64,000 nt of DNA from Phycisphaera sp. (GCA_020639255.1 JACKGZ010000001.1:310001-374000); one strand, 5' to 3'. Numbered from the stretch's first letter, positions 51,873 to 60,055 are shown. Made by a program: numbers and translations. The notes: generated from the sequence alone by a model not told the origin.

Positions 51873-52883
51873 TCAGCGGCTTCTTCGGCGGGTATTGGTT
51901 GTTGCGAATAACACGATCAGGAGCGAGCCAACACCAGGCATTGGAACCAAGGACGCGACGCGAAAGGTCGTCAACGCGAATGGAAAGTTCGGTCGCTCGG
52001 CGCCGATTCTCCAGATTTCATCTATGCTGTGGCTGAAAGGGTCGAGCGGGTTCCATGTCGTTCGCCCGGCAGCGTTGCCCTGCCAGACCCGGTACACGAC
52101 GCCGTCACGCCGCCAATCCTCGGTCCACTCACCCCCACCGCCAGAGGTGTCGAGAAGACCCCAAGGAGTTGTTGTTTCCGGGTAGCTCTCAAGCGGAATG
52201 GCGAAGGCAAGATCGTCGGCAATCTGGAGTCCCGCAGAGGTGTCGCCTTCACCGGGCAGCCCAGGCACGGGCATCGTGTCCGATGAGTTATTGAAATTCC
52301 ACCATCCGCCCTCACCCGGACCGTAGCGGTCCGGGTCGTAGTGCGCTGCTTTCATCCATTCATCCAGGCTCGGGATCCAGTACTTCGCACCTGGGCTGCG
52401 CGTAGATTGGTCGGTATAGGGGCTAGATGAGTTAAAGGTGGACACGTCATAGGCTCCGGAAGAGAGCGCTTCGATCGTGTTGACCTTGCCGTTGTGCAGC
52501 CAGTTCATGAAGATCGCCGCAGATCTCCACGAAACGCCCGCGATGGGCAGTCGATCACCGCCCGGCGACACAACCCACCGGCCGTTCCCGAAATCAAAGC
52601 CTCCACCCATATAGAGCGGTGCGAAAGCGAGATTTGGTTTGAGACCAGCGTCAATCTGGCCGTTGAGAAACTCGACGTATTGCGCCGTCGTCACTTCGGT
52701 CCGAGCAATCCGATACTCATAACCCACCGATCCGTGCTCAAATACGTGTCCATCCGGATCGGGCCCTGTATATCCGGGATTGCCGACGTCGCCGATCGTG
52801 ATGAAGTTGAAGCCGTAGTCGGGCGGGGCGGGCTGGGCGGAGGCGGGAGCGGCGGCGAGCGCGAGCAGGGCGAGTCGTTTCAT
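51873..52883 (-). CDS. secreted SUMF1/FGE-like domain protein with PEP-CTERM-like tail
   Basis: A 336-residue exported protein. The signal peptide ends near PASAQ. The body is a formylglycine-generating-enzyme-type (SUMF) fold: RTEVTTAQYVEFLN, GVSWRSAAIFMNWL, YWIPSLDEWMKAAHYDP, and a TSGGGGEWTEDW loop. The protein contains no cysteine at all, so the two catalytic Cys of FGE are missing and it is unlikely to modify sulfatases; a binding role is more likely. The tail (PMPG, hydrophobic segment, RRRSR at the end) looks like an exosortase signal. Its ATG overlaps the EVE gene stop (ATGA). Confidence 0.82.
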   Translation of the reverse strand: MKRLALLALAAAPASAQPAPPDYGFNFITIGDVGNPGYTGPDPDGHVFEHGSVGYEYRIARTEVTTAQYVEFLNGQIDAGLKPNLAFAPLYMGGGFDFGNGRWVVSPGGDRLPIAGVSWRSAAIFMNWLHNGKVNTIEALSSGAYDVSTFNSSSPYTDQSTRSPGAKYWIPSLDEWMKAAHYDPDRYGPGEGGWWNFNNSSDTMPVPGLPGEGDTSAGLQIADDLAFAIPLESYPETTTPWGLLDTSGGGGEWTEDWRRDGVVYRVWQGNAAGRTTWNPLDPFSHSIDEIWRIGAERPNFPFALTTFRVASLVPMPGVGSLLIVLFATTNTRRRSR

Positions 52884-53308
52884 GACAGTCCCGCCATCTT
52901 ACGCAGGATCTTGTCGAGCTTTGCGGGCACGGGCATGACGCTGAGTCGTGGCTCGCGGACGAGGGCGTAGTCGGCGAAGCGTTCGTCCGCCTTGATGTCG
53001 GCAAGCGTGCAGTCCTTGGTGGATTTCTTGGCGGGCGCGACGTCGAAGAGGACGAACTTCGGCTCGCCCGAGGCGAGCGTGCCCGGTTTCTTCGGGTCGG
53101 GGTAGGCGGCTTTGACGACCTTGCCGAGGCCCGCGATGCGTTTCTCTTTGCCTGTGTGGTAGAAGAGCACCTCGTCGCCCTTGGCGATCGATCGCATGTG
53201 CTTCTGGGCGGCTGGGTTTGTGACGCCCGACCAGTCGGTTTTCTTGTCGCGGGCGAGGTCGTCGTAGCTGTACACGTCGGGTTCGGATTTGATGAGCCAG
53301 GTCGCCAT
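52880..53308 (-). CDS. EVE domain-containing protein
   Basis: A 142-residue protein of the EVE/PUA-like family (thymocyte nuclear protein 1-like). It opens with MATWLIKSEPDVYSYDDL and continues with TDWSGVTNPAAQKHMRSIAKGDEVLFYHTGKEK and a C-terminal REPRLSVMPV, all family marks. EVE domains are thought to read modified nucleic-acid bases. The ATG at 53308 matches the family start; 10 extra codons upstream are not conserved. It is followed directly by the SUMF-like gene with a 4-base overlap, probably incidental pairing. Confidence 0.93.
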   Translation of the reverse strand: MATWLIKSEPDVYSYDDLARDKKTDWSGVTNPAAQKHMRSIAKGDEVLFYHTGKEKRIAGLGKVVKAAYPDPKKPGTLASGEPKFVLFDVAPAKKSTKDCTLADIKADERFADYALVREPRLSVMPVPAKLDKILRKMAGLS

Positions 53309-53327
53309 GCGTGCATGGTAGTGGGGC

Positions 53328-53359
53328 GGAAAAAGCAACGCACGCCCCGGAGGGCGTGC
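53328..53359 (-). terminator. intrinsic terminator of the Cys-rich protein gene
   Basis: Perfect 8-bp stem GCACGCCC/GGGCGTGC (53340-53359) with a CGGA loop. On the minus strand it is followed a few bases later by a TTTTT run (complement of the A run near 53329-53334). Confidence 0.82.
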
Positions 53360-53388
53360 GCCGTGTGAATCGGTTTACGTTGCGTTGA

Positions 53389-53799
53389 TCAGCCGTTGCC
53401 GGTGGCGGAGTCGGTGACCTCGGCGGTCTCCTTCTCTTCGCAGTCCGTCTTGCCTTCGCACTCGGTGGCCTTGTCGCAGTCGGCCTTCTCGGTGCACTCG
53501 TCGGCCTTGTCGGCGCATTCGGTGTCCTTCTCGCACGCCTCGGCGCCCTCTTCGCAGCAGGCCTCGGTCTCGCCCTCGGCGCAGCAGTCTTCGGTCAGCG
53601 CGACGGTCTCGACGGCGGCCTCGCCCTCGACGGCGCAGCAGCTGTCGGTCTCGGTGCTCACGGTCGTCGCATCAGCGGCGGCGGCCTCGGTCTCGCAGCT
53701 GGAGCAGCCGCCCATCAGGTAGTACCCACCGACGCCCACGCCCACGGCGGCAGCAACCGCCAGAACGACCGACGTCAGACTCGAACCATGGTTCTTCAT
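53389..53799 (-). CDS. membrane-anchored, acidic, cysteine-rich small protein
   Basis: A 136-residue protein. Residues about 9-29 form a Gly/Ala/Val-rich membrane segment or signal (VVLAVAAAVGVGVGGYYLM), directly followed by GCSSC. The rest is low-complexity Glu/Ala/Thr sequence with 14 cysteines in all, many as CC or single Cys spaced by acidic residues (EDCCAEGE, EACCEEG, CEKDTECADKADEC). I do not recognise a family. Metal binding or redox buffering outside the cytoplasm is possible, but so is a simple low-complexity surface protein. It is monocistronic with its own terminator. Confidence 0.72.
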   Translation of the reverse strand: MKNHGSSLTSVVLAVAAAVGVGVGGYYLMGGCSSCETEAAAADATTVSTETDSCCAVEGEAAVETVALTEDCCAEGETEACCEEGAEACEKDTECADKADECTEKADCDKATECEGKTDCEEKETAEVTDSATGNG

Positions 53800-54060
53800 C
53801 GCTTCATCCTCTTTGATCTAGATCGTGCGGCGACATCGGCCGCCGGTCGGTGACATCCTAACACATTCAGAGCCCGGAAACAGGCTTTCTACGCAGAGAT
53901 ACGCCCCCGCGGAGCCGCGGGTGCGGGGGGAAACCCCGATCCCGGGAAGATTGTTCCGGGAGCGGGTTGAGTCGCCCGGACTTCGGGTCGATAACCGAGC
54001 CGGAGCCATGACGGCCGCCCGTGAGGCAGCGGGCGGGCCCGCCGTGGAGGAAGCACAGAC
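53800..54060 (+). promoter_or_regulatory. GC-rich hairpin-bearing leader before the coiled-coil membrane protein
   Basis: No gene is seen in these 261 bases. Several short inverted repeats are visible, such as CGCGGAGCCGCG near 53912 and an imperfect CCCGGGAA...TTCCGGG pair near 53941-53960, before a GGAGGAA ribosome site. The segment holds both the upstream promoter of the Cys-rich gene (minus) and the leader of the plus-strand gene. I match it to no known riboswitch. Confidence 0.35.
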
Positions 54061-55140
54061 ATGGCCGAGCCCGATCAAAACCCGATCTTTGAAGATACCT
54101 CCCACGAGGACGAGGTCGCCGATTTCTCCGACATCGGGGCGATCGCCGACATCGAGGCCCGCTGCCGGGCTTTGGTGCGCGCGGAGCGGCAGATCGCCGA
54201 CCGCGAGCGCGAGTTCGCGGAGATGAGCACGAAGATGGCTCACGAGCTGCGCGAGGCGGCCGAGGCGATCCGTGATCAGGAGAAGGCGCTTAAGCGGTCG
54301 GGCGGTGTGCCGCCGTATTTGATATCTCGACGGGAGCGTCTGGCGCAGATCCGTCGTTCGCTGCGCGATAAGTACAACCACCTGGAACGGACCGAGGCGG
54401 TGCTCGCCGAGCGGGCGCGCGAGGCGGATCAGGTGCTGGCGAACCGTCGCGAGATCGCGCGACAGGGCGCGGCGCTGCAGAAGCGTGAGCAGCGCGTCGT
54501 GTCGCTGATGGCGCGGAACAAGTCGATCACAATGCTTTTCTATTCGGTCGCGACGGTGGGCATCGTTGCGGTGCTGAGCTGGGCGCTTGCCGATCAGGTC
54601 TCGCCGGCGCGGTACGCCGTCACCGCCGAGCTTCACGCCGACGGGCGGGGCCGAACGCTCTCCGAGGACGAACTCAACGAGTGGCAGCGGTACCACGAGA
54701 GCGTGCTGACCGATCCGAGCCTGATGGAGCTGGCTTCCGATCGATTGAGCAAGCGTGGCATCGTGGAGCTGGGCCAGCCGGGCGATCTGGCGGCTCGTCT
54801 GCAGGACGATCTGTCGTTCGAGTCGTCCGAGCCGGGTCGTCTCGTGCTCGAACTGCGTGGCGACGGCGCGGGTGTGACGAAGCGCACGCTCGATACGTAC
54901 GCCGTGTCGATCGTTTCACTCGCCAACGGCACGAAAGACCAGCGAGCGGGTGGCGCGGGTACCAAGCTGACTGTTGACGCTACGGTGGAGCCCGATCCGC
55001 TTGTCGACGAGCGGCCCGTGTACGCGGCCGGTATCGGCGGCGGGGGGCTCCTTATCGTCGGTGTCGGCGGGATGGCGCTGTACCGCAGGCTGCGCGCACA
55101 GCACGCCGCCTACGAGCAGGGGCTCATCGGCGGCGAGTGA
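54061..55140 (+). CDS. Wzz-like two-span membrane protein with N-terminal coiled coil
   Basis: A 359-residue protein. Residues 30-150 are charged heptad-rich helix (cytoplasmic coiled coil). A membrane span at 156-176 follows, then an extracytoplasmic domain (about 180-318), a second span at 322-341 and a short basic tail. The outer domain (SVLTDPSLMELASDRLSKRG, LAARLQDDLSFE, LVLELRGDG, TLDTYAVSIVSLANG) resembles the Wzz/polysaccharide copolymerase domain, and the two-span topology fits, but there is no ATPase domain. The call is an inference. The ATG at 54061 has a GGAGGAA site. It stands alone, away from EPS genes. Confidence 0.55.
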   Translation: MAEPDQNPIFEDTSHEDEVADFSDIGAIADIEARCRALVRAERQIADREREFAEMSTKMAHELREAAEAIRDQEKALKRSGGVPPYLISRRERLAQIRRSLRDKYNHLERTEAVLAERAREADQVLANRREIARQGAALQKREQRVVSLMARNKSITMLFYSVATVGIVAVLSWALADQVSPARYAVTAELHADGRGRTLSEDELNEWQRYHESVLTDPSLMELASDRLSKRGIVELGQPGDLAARLQDDLSFESSEPGRLVLELRGDGAGVTKRTLDTYAVSIVSLANGTKDQRAGGAGTKLTVDATVEPDPLVDERPVYAAGIGGGGLLIVGVGGMALYRRLRAQHAAYEQGLIGGE

Positions 55141-55161
55141 TCTCGATTCAGTTCGTCGAAT

Positions 55162-55971
55162 TCAGGCGAGAATCATGACCAGTTCGAGCGCGCCGGAGGC
55201 GGTGCGGGCGGCGATGCCTACGTTGCCGCGGAGCTCGTTCATGAAGGCAAACTCGTGGCCGTCAGTTTCACCATTGGATGTGAAGGTCGTGATCGTCGAG
55301 ATGTAATTCTGATCATCGTCGAGTGCAACGATCTCGTACTGGCCGTTTTCGAGCACGGGCAGACGGTTGCAGACGAAGTAGCTGCGCCCGGTGTCGGTGT
55401 TTGTGAACACGGCCGCCATGGCCTCGGCCGATGGGTCAACGGATTTGAAGAGGACTCGTTCGGAGCTTGGGCCGAACATTGCGTCCTGGAGACCCGGCAT
55501 GTTGCCGTAGCGGAGGAAGAGGTCGGCGGAATTGATCGAGGCGTATCGGTTGCCGATTTCGTCGATCTGGTTGCGGAGCTGGAGTGAGAGTACGCCACCA
55601 AAGACGGTGGTGACCGCGAGCACGATCGCTGCGGCTCGCCAGGCGGGCATGACACGTCTGCGATGGATATCGGCAGGGGTGGGGCCGGCACCGGCGCGGA
55701 CCATCCGCTCGAAGCGGAGCGAGTCGGCGGTGACAGCGGCGCCTGCAGCGCGGCGAACGGCGTCGACGACGAGACGGCGCAGCTCGGGCCGAGGCGACAC
55801 ATCGGGCAAGAGCTCGGACTGATCGGCGAAGCGAGACTGCTCGCGCCGGATCTGAGCCTTGATCGACTCGGGCGCCTGGGTGAAGGCGGTTTCGAATCGT
55901 TCGAGTTCGTCGGGCTCGAGGAGTCCGCACGAATCAAGGAGAGCCATCTCAAGGAGTTGCTGGGCGTTCAT
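55162..55971 (-). CDS. RskA-like anti-sigma factor
   Basis: A 269-residue protein with a cytoplasmic N-terminus (about 1-115), one membrane span (RAAAIVLAVTTVFGGVLSLQL) and an outward C-terminal domain. The latter (MAAVFTNTDTGRSYFVCNRLPVLENGQYEIVAL) resembles the RskA family, in which the outer domain senses envelope state and the inner part holds an ECF sigma factor. The ATG at 55971 overlaps the sigma gene stop as ATGA, so the pair is co-translated. No HxxxCxxC zinc motif is seen in the N-terminus, so it is not a ZAS-type anti-sigma. Confidence 0.78.
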   Translation of the reverse strand: MNAQQLLEMALLDSCGLLEPDELERFETAFTQAPESIKAQIRREQSRFADQSELLPDVSPRPELRRLVVDAVRRAAGAAVTADSLRFERMVRAGAGPTPADIHRRRVMPAWRAAAIVLAVTTVFGGVLSLQLRNQIDEIGNRYASINSADLFLRYGNMPGLQDAMFGPSSERVLFKSVDPSAEAMAAVFTNTDTGRSYFVCNRLPVLENGQYEIVALDDDQNYISTITTFTSNGETDGHEFAFMNELRGNVGIAARTASGALELVMILA

Positions 55972-56540
55972 GACACTGATTCCTCTACACCGCTGCATTC
56001 ACGAAGCCGGACGAGCGCCCTGCTGAGGGCGGATTTGACGGTTCCGATCGGGGTGTCCAGCTCTTCCCCGATCTGCCTGAGCGTCTGCCCGCCCAGATAG
56101 GCACGCATCACCACGGTCCGCTGGAGTTCAGGGAGGGTGGCGATTTTTTCCATGAGCGACGCGAATCGCTCTTCGTTTTCGATGGACTCGCCGTCGACCG
56201 GCTCGGCGATCGGAGGGCGGAATTCCTCGTTCATCTTGACCGGTTTGATGCGCGACTGGCTCCGGCGGAGGCGGTCGACCAGATGGCGGCGTGTGATCAG
56301 CAACACCCAGGTGACGAGAGCCGCCCGGGCGGGGTCGTAGCGGTCGGCGGTTTTCCAGAGCCGGACGAAGACCTCCTGGACGGCGTCTTCGGCTTCGTCT
56401 CGCGAGGGCATGGCCTGATAGGCCAGGCGGTAGACCAGCGATCCGAAGCGGTCGTAGAGCTCCACGACGGCGGATTCCTCGCCAGCAGCGATTCGCTGCA
56501 TGAGCTTGAGATCGGCGTGTTTGTCGTTCGCGGAATTCAT
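55968..56540 (-). CDS. ECF-family RNA polymerase sigma factor
   Basis: A 190-residue sigma-70 family ECF factor. Region 2 holds ESAVVELYDRFGSLVYRLAYQ and the core-binding DAVQEVFVRLWKTADRYDP; region 4 holds TLPELQRTVVMRAYLGGQTLRQIGEELDTPIGTVKSALSRAL with the helix-turn-helix. The ATG at 56540 is taken because it begins directly before region 2; the upstream frame is shadow. It is paired with the overlapping RskA-like gene, which implies release by an envelope signal. Target promoters cannot be read from this window. Confidence 0.93.
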   Translation of the reverse strand: MNSANDKHADLKLMQRIAAGEESAVVELYDRFGSLVYRLAYQAMPSRDEAEDAVQEVFVRLWKTADRYDPARAALVTWVLLITRRHLVDRLRRSQSRIKPVKMNEEFRPPIAEPVDGESIENEERFASLMEKIATLPELQRTVVMRAYLGGQTLRQIGEELDTPIGTVKSALSRALVRLRECSGVEESVS

Positions 56541-56729
56541 GGTCGCATTTTGTACGGGAACACTTCGGGCTTCAGTACTCAGAATACAGGTACGCAGGGT
56601 GGAATTGGGGGATCCTTTACCCAAATGGATTTTCGGGTACCAACGGTCTGCCAAGCGAACAAGTTGGTTCCGATAGGCGTTTCTACCTGTTGTGCAAACG
56701 GCGAATTTCCCATAAACTTGTTGTTGGGA

Positions 56730-57542
56730 ATGCCCTTCCGGGGGCTCGTACGGGGAGTGAAGACAATCCAAGCGTCATGGGCCAATTCGTCCCATTCGTT
56801 CAAGGCTGACCGCCGAGCGTCGGCCTTTACGCTGATCGACGTGCTTGTCACGCTCGTCGTCATCGCTGTGCTTATCGGGATCATGTTGCCCTCGTTGTCA
56901 GTCGTGAAAGAAACGACCAGGCGTGTGGTGTGCAGCTCGAACATCCGTCAGATCGGCCTTGGCATCACGATGTTCGCCGACGATAACGACGGCCTGCTTC
57001 CTTCAACGACATTTACAAACGATCGACTCGGTCGCATCCCCGCTGAGACGAACCGGCTGCGGATTGCGTCGACATCGACGTATGCCCCACGGGTGAATAC
57101 GGACAGCCGACCCCGGGCACAGTGGGACGGCTTGGGCTATCTGTACAGCGAGGAGTACCTCGAAACCCCGGGCATTTTCTATTGTCCGTCTCACCAGGGT
57201 CGTTTCCGCGAGAGCGAGCAGATGGCCTCATGGAAACTGGCGGACTCCAACATCGCGGGCAACTTCCAGTATCGCGGCGAGGGGCCGGATCACGATCGCA
57301 GACTCTTCATGATCACCCCGCGTCGGTCGGCGATCGTGTCAGATTCGATCCGATCGCAGCGTGATCTCAACCATGAGAGCGGGATGAACGTGCTCCGGGC
57401 GGATCTCGCGGTGTTCTGGTTCAGCGATCTCGATGACAACGTGATGGCACTGCTGACCCAGAGCACACCCACGGCGACGGACCGTGTATGGGCCGAGCTC
57501 GACGGTTTCGTCGGCAACGGCGGCGCTCACGGCCCGAACTGA
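56730..57542 (+). CDS. type II/IV pseudopilin-like protein (prepilin N-terminus)
   Basis: About 270 residues. After a basic leader (KADRRASA) comes the prepilin cleavage region AFTLIDVLVTLVVIAVLIGIMLPSL, so cleavage should fall before Phe and the residue usually Glu at position 5 is Asp. The globular part contains VCSSNIRQIGLGITMFADDNDGLLP and FYCPSHQ, as in the many pseudopilin-like proteins of Phycisphaerae. A C-terminal GGAHGPN fits the end of DUF1559-type relatives. The start is uncertain: ATG 56730 is used; GTG 56757 is possible. It is divergent from the sigma factor gene, with a 189-base A/T-richer spacer. Confidence 0.8.
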   Translation: MPFRGLVRGVKTIQASWANSSHSFKADRRASAFTLIDVLVTLVVIAVLIGIMLPSLSVVKETTRRVVCSSNIRQIGLGITMFADDNDGLLPSTTFTNDRLGRIPAETNRLRIASTSTYAPRVNTDSRPRAQWDGLGYLYSEEYLETPGIFYCPSHQGRFRESEQMASWKLADSNIAGNFQYRGEGPDHDRRLFMITPRRSAIVSDSIRSQRDLNHESGMNVLRADLAVFWFSDLDDNVMALLTQSTPTATDRVWAELDGFVGNGGAHGPN

Positions 57543-57669
57543 ATTCCAATCAATTCAGCGTCTGAGGCTGGCGCCACAGGCGGATAGTGCCCGGGCGGGT
57601 ATCGATCGCTCGGGGGGACTACCCTTGCCTGTACGGACACGTGCACACCCCTGAATGTGGAGTTGCCCC

Positions 57670-58647
57670 ATGTCGCTGAGTCACCGAATCGTTCTTTCGT
57701 TTGTTGCCGCCGCCACGCTGCTCTCAGGGGGTCGAGCCATGTCTCAGATTTCACCCGACCGGACGTACTACGGCATTGACCGCCCTTTCCCGGTCCGTGT
57801 TGCGAACCCGGCGGGGAATGAGGATGCGCTGAGCATCAGGCTTCTCGATGCTTCGAACGTCGAACTGGAGAGAGTCGACTCGGTCGAGCCGGGACAGGTT
57901 GACCTTGCGGTTCTCTTTCCTTCGCTCTGGGAGACGAAGGGTTCACGCGGTGTGCTGTACGCTCAGATGTACGCGGGTGACGTCGCGACAGGGCCGGCGA
58001 TCGTGCTGCAGCCGATGATTTCGCAGTCTTATGCGGTTCTGGATCAGCGCACCGGCAATCTTTCGTGGACGCCGAACCCGCGCACCTTCACGGGGTACCG
58101 CGCGTACATCGAGAAGGACGTCCTCATGACGACATCCGAGGGCGACATCCTCTTCCGGATGCGTCCGGATCACGCGCCCAATACCGCGTGGAATTTCATG
58201 CAGCTTGGCGCGGGCGGGTTCTACACGGACATCATCTTCCACCGCATCGTCACGAAGCCAAACCGTTTCGTGATTCAGGCGGGCGATCCGCTCGGCGAGG
58301 GCTCGGGCGGGCCGGGCTACATGATCGATCTCGAGGACAGCAAGCTGCCGCACGACTTCGGCGTGATCTCGATGGCTCGCTCGGGTGATCCGAACTCGAA
58401 CGGTTCGCAGATTTTCGTATGCCTCAGCCGCGAGGCGACCAGGGCACTCGACGGCCGCTACACCGCTTTCGGACAGGCGATCTCGGGCGCCGATGTGATC
58501 AATAAGCTCGCGGATACGCCGTTGAACGGTGATCGCCCGGTGAATCCGCCCTCGATCAAGAGCGTGAAGCTGGTTGATGCCGCGCCGCGTGGGACAGGCG
58601 TCGCGCCCGTGAAGGCACCCAGCTCGCAGTCCGCCGGCGGCCGCTGA
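57670..58647 (+). CDS. secreted cyclophilin-type peptidyl-prolyl isomerase
   Basis: A 325-residue exported foldase. The signal peptide ends near SGGRAMSQ. Residues about 28-145 form a beta-rich N-terminal domain I do not recognise, and 149-310 is a cyclophilin domain: LMTTSEGDILFRM, APNTAWNFMQLGAGGFY, FHRIV (catalytic Arg), FVIQAGDPLGEGSGGPGY, NSNGSQIFVCL and YTAFGQAISGADVI. The ATG at 57670 has GGAG seven bases upstream and is preferred over 57655. The acidic ED/PNP spacing suggests activity in the periplasm or outside. It ends 7 bases from the convergent OMP-like gene. Confidence 0.9.
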   Translation: MSLSHRIVLSFVAAATLLSGGRAMSQISPDRTYYGIDRPFPVRVANPAGNEDALSIRLLDASNVELERVDSVEPGQVDLAVLFPSLWETKGSRGVLYAQMYAGDVATGPAIVLQPMISQSYAVLDQRTGNLSWTPNPRTFTGYRAYIEKDVLMTTSEGDILFRMRPDHAPNTAWNFMQLGAGGFYTDIIFHRIVTKPNRFVIQAGDPLGEGSGGPGYMIDLEDSKLPHDFGVISMARSGDPNSNGSQIFVCLSREATRALDGRYTAFGQAISGADVINKLADTPLNGDRPVNPPSIKSVKLVDAAPRGTGVAPVKAPSSQSAGGR

Positions 58648-58654
58648 TTCGCGA

Positions 58655-59602
58655 TTAGAACCGGTATTCGCCGGACACACCGAAGCCGAATGACGGGTTG
58701 AGGATGGTGCTACCTCGTCCGACCTCGTTGGTGTCGCGCAGGCTGACTTCGCGGTAGACGACCGCGCCGATCCGGCCGCTGATCGAGAATCTCGGTTCCG
58801 GCGACCACGTGGTGATAAACATCAGTGGGATCGACCAGTCACGGAACACGCCGTCGGGCAGATCGCTGTTGTCGTCTTTGAGACGGAACTGCTTGAAATC
58901 GAACGTGGCGCTGCCGCCGACCTGCCAGGCGTCGTTGAGGTGGTATGCGATTTCCACACCTGGTTTGCCGTTGGTGGGCGTTGCGCCGGCGACGAAGTTC
59001 CAGTAGTCGTCGATCTGCCACTGGATGGTTGGGATCGGGAAGAAACTGAAGTCATCCTCAAGCTGCGAGAAGCCCCCGATGGCTAGGCCGAGCGAGAGGT
59101 CTTCGTGGACGTGGTGCATGATGCCGAAGAACCCGCCGAAGGTGATCGAGTCGCCGATGTCGGCTCCGATCTCGCCGCTGCTGTCGATGTTGGCGCCGCC
59201 GAAGAGGGACCACTGCGGATCGATGCTGTGGCGGATGGTGCCGCTGAAGCCCACGCGTAGGCCGTAGTCGATCGGGTCGGTGCGTCCGCCGCCGAAGTCG
59301 TTGAAGTTATCGAAGTCGTAGCCGGTGGAGGTTTGGCTGAATGTCAGTGTGGCGTCGGTCTGCTCGTCGACGGGGATGGCAGCGGTGATCGCGGCGTCGA
59401 GTGAGGCTGAGGTGAGCTCGCCCCCGAATCGTCCGCGGCTCTGCGCGGTCGAGTAGAAGTCGGCGTTGCCGGTCGCGAAGAACCGGATCTCTCTCTCGGG
59501 TGCGATCTGGATGCCCACGTCTTCCTCATCGCCGAAGCTCTGGGCAAGAGTCGGGGCAGCGAGGCCCGCCAGCAGGAGAACAGAGAGCGATTTCACAGAC
59601 AT
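58655..59602 (-). CDS. outer-membrane beta-barrel-like protein
   Basis: A 315-residue exported protein. The signal peptide ends near PTLAQS. The mature part has alternating strand patterns with aromatic girdles (YGLRVGFSGTIRH, WSLFGGANID, LGLAIGGFSQL, WQVGGSATFDFKQFRLKD, RFSISGRIGAVVYREVSL) and ends in GVSGEYRF, a terminal aromatic as used by BAM-inserted proteins. It resembles the DUF6268-like outer-membrane family in layout. Transport function is unknown. It is convergent with the cyclophilin gene and stands just before the tRNA pair. Confidence 0.7.
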   Translation of the reverse strand: MSVKSLSVLLLAGLAAPTLAQSFGDEEDVGIQIAPEREIRFFATGNADFYSTAQSRGRFGGELTSASLDAAITAAIPVDEQTDATLTFSQTSTGYDFDNFNDFGGGRTDPIDYGLRVGFSGTIRHSIDPQWSLFGGANIDSSGEIGADIGDSITFGGFFGIMHHVHEDLSLGLAIGGFSQLEDDFSFFPIPTIQWQIDDYWNFVAGATPTNGKPGVEIAYHLNDAWQVGGSATFDFKQFRLKDDNSDLPDGVFRDWSIPLMFITTWSPEPRFSISGRIGAVVYREVSLRDTNEVGRGSTILNPSFGFGVSGEYRF

Positions 59603-59708
59603 GAGGTTCCTCCGGGAGGCAGTGCGACCGATCCCGCGGGGCGAGTATAGGTCGGTGCCGGGAGATCATCGGGCAACGGGCCGAGAGCGGCCTACACTCC
59701 GCTCCCAC

Positions 59709-59781
59709 GGGGCGGTAACTCAATTGGTAGAGTGCCAGCTTTGCAAGCTGGAAGTTGAGGGTTCGATTCCCTTCCGCTCCA
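59709..59781 (+). tRNA. tRNA-Ala (anticodon TGC)
   Basis: Seventy-three bases fold into a cloverleaf. The acceptor stem is GGGGCGG/CCGCTCC with one G-T pair, the anticodon arm is CCAGC-TTTGCAA-GCTGG with anticodon TGC, and the T arm is AGGG-TTCGATT-CCCT. The discriminator is A and the 3' CCA is not encoded. Confidence 0.97.
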
Positions 59782-59920
59782 TTGCCCCGGGTTCCCGGGA
59801 GGCGTGTGCTCCGATAATCACGTGCATATCGAGTGTGCAATCACACACCGGCGGTGTCGCGGATTGTCACAGGACGTGAGTTGGATAGCTGAGCCCGACA
59901 CCGCGAGCGTGAGAAGAAAG

Positions 59921-59995
59921 TGACCCCGGCGGGATTCGAACCCGCGTTACCAGGATGAAAACCTGGTGTCCTAGACCTGACTAGACGACGGGGCC
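59921..59995 (-). tRNA. tRNA-Glu (anticodon TTC)
   Basis: Seventy-five bases on the minus strand. The acceptor stem is GGCCCCG/CGGGGTC, the anticodon arm is CCAGG-TTTTCAT-CCTGG with anticodon TTC, and the T arm is GCGGG-TTCGAAT-CCCGC. The discriminator is A; CCA is not encoded. It is convergent with tRNA-Ala across 139 bases. Confidence 0.96.
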
Positions 59996-60055
59996 GGTCA
60001 GAGGGCATGACTGTAGGGCCCCAGCCGGGCCTGTGTCTCGGTGTAGGCTTGTCGA

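Noticed and set aside
56283..56729. Upstream extension of the pseudopilin frame over the sigma factor gene
   Set aside because: It is antisense to a clear ECF sigma factor and has no prepilin or signal features.
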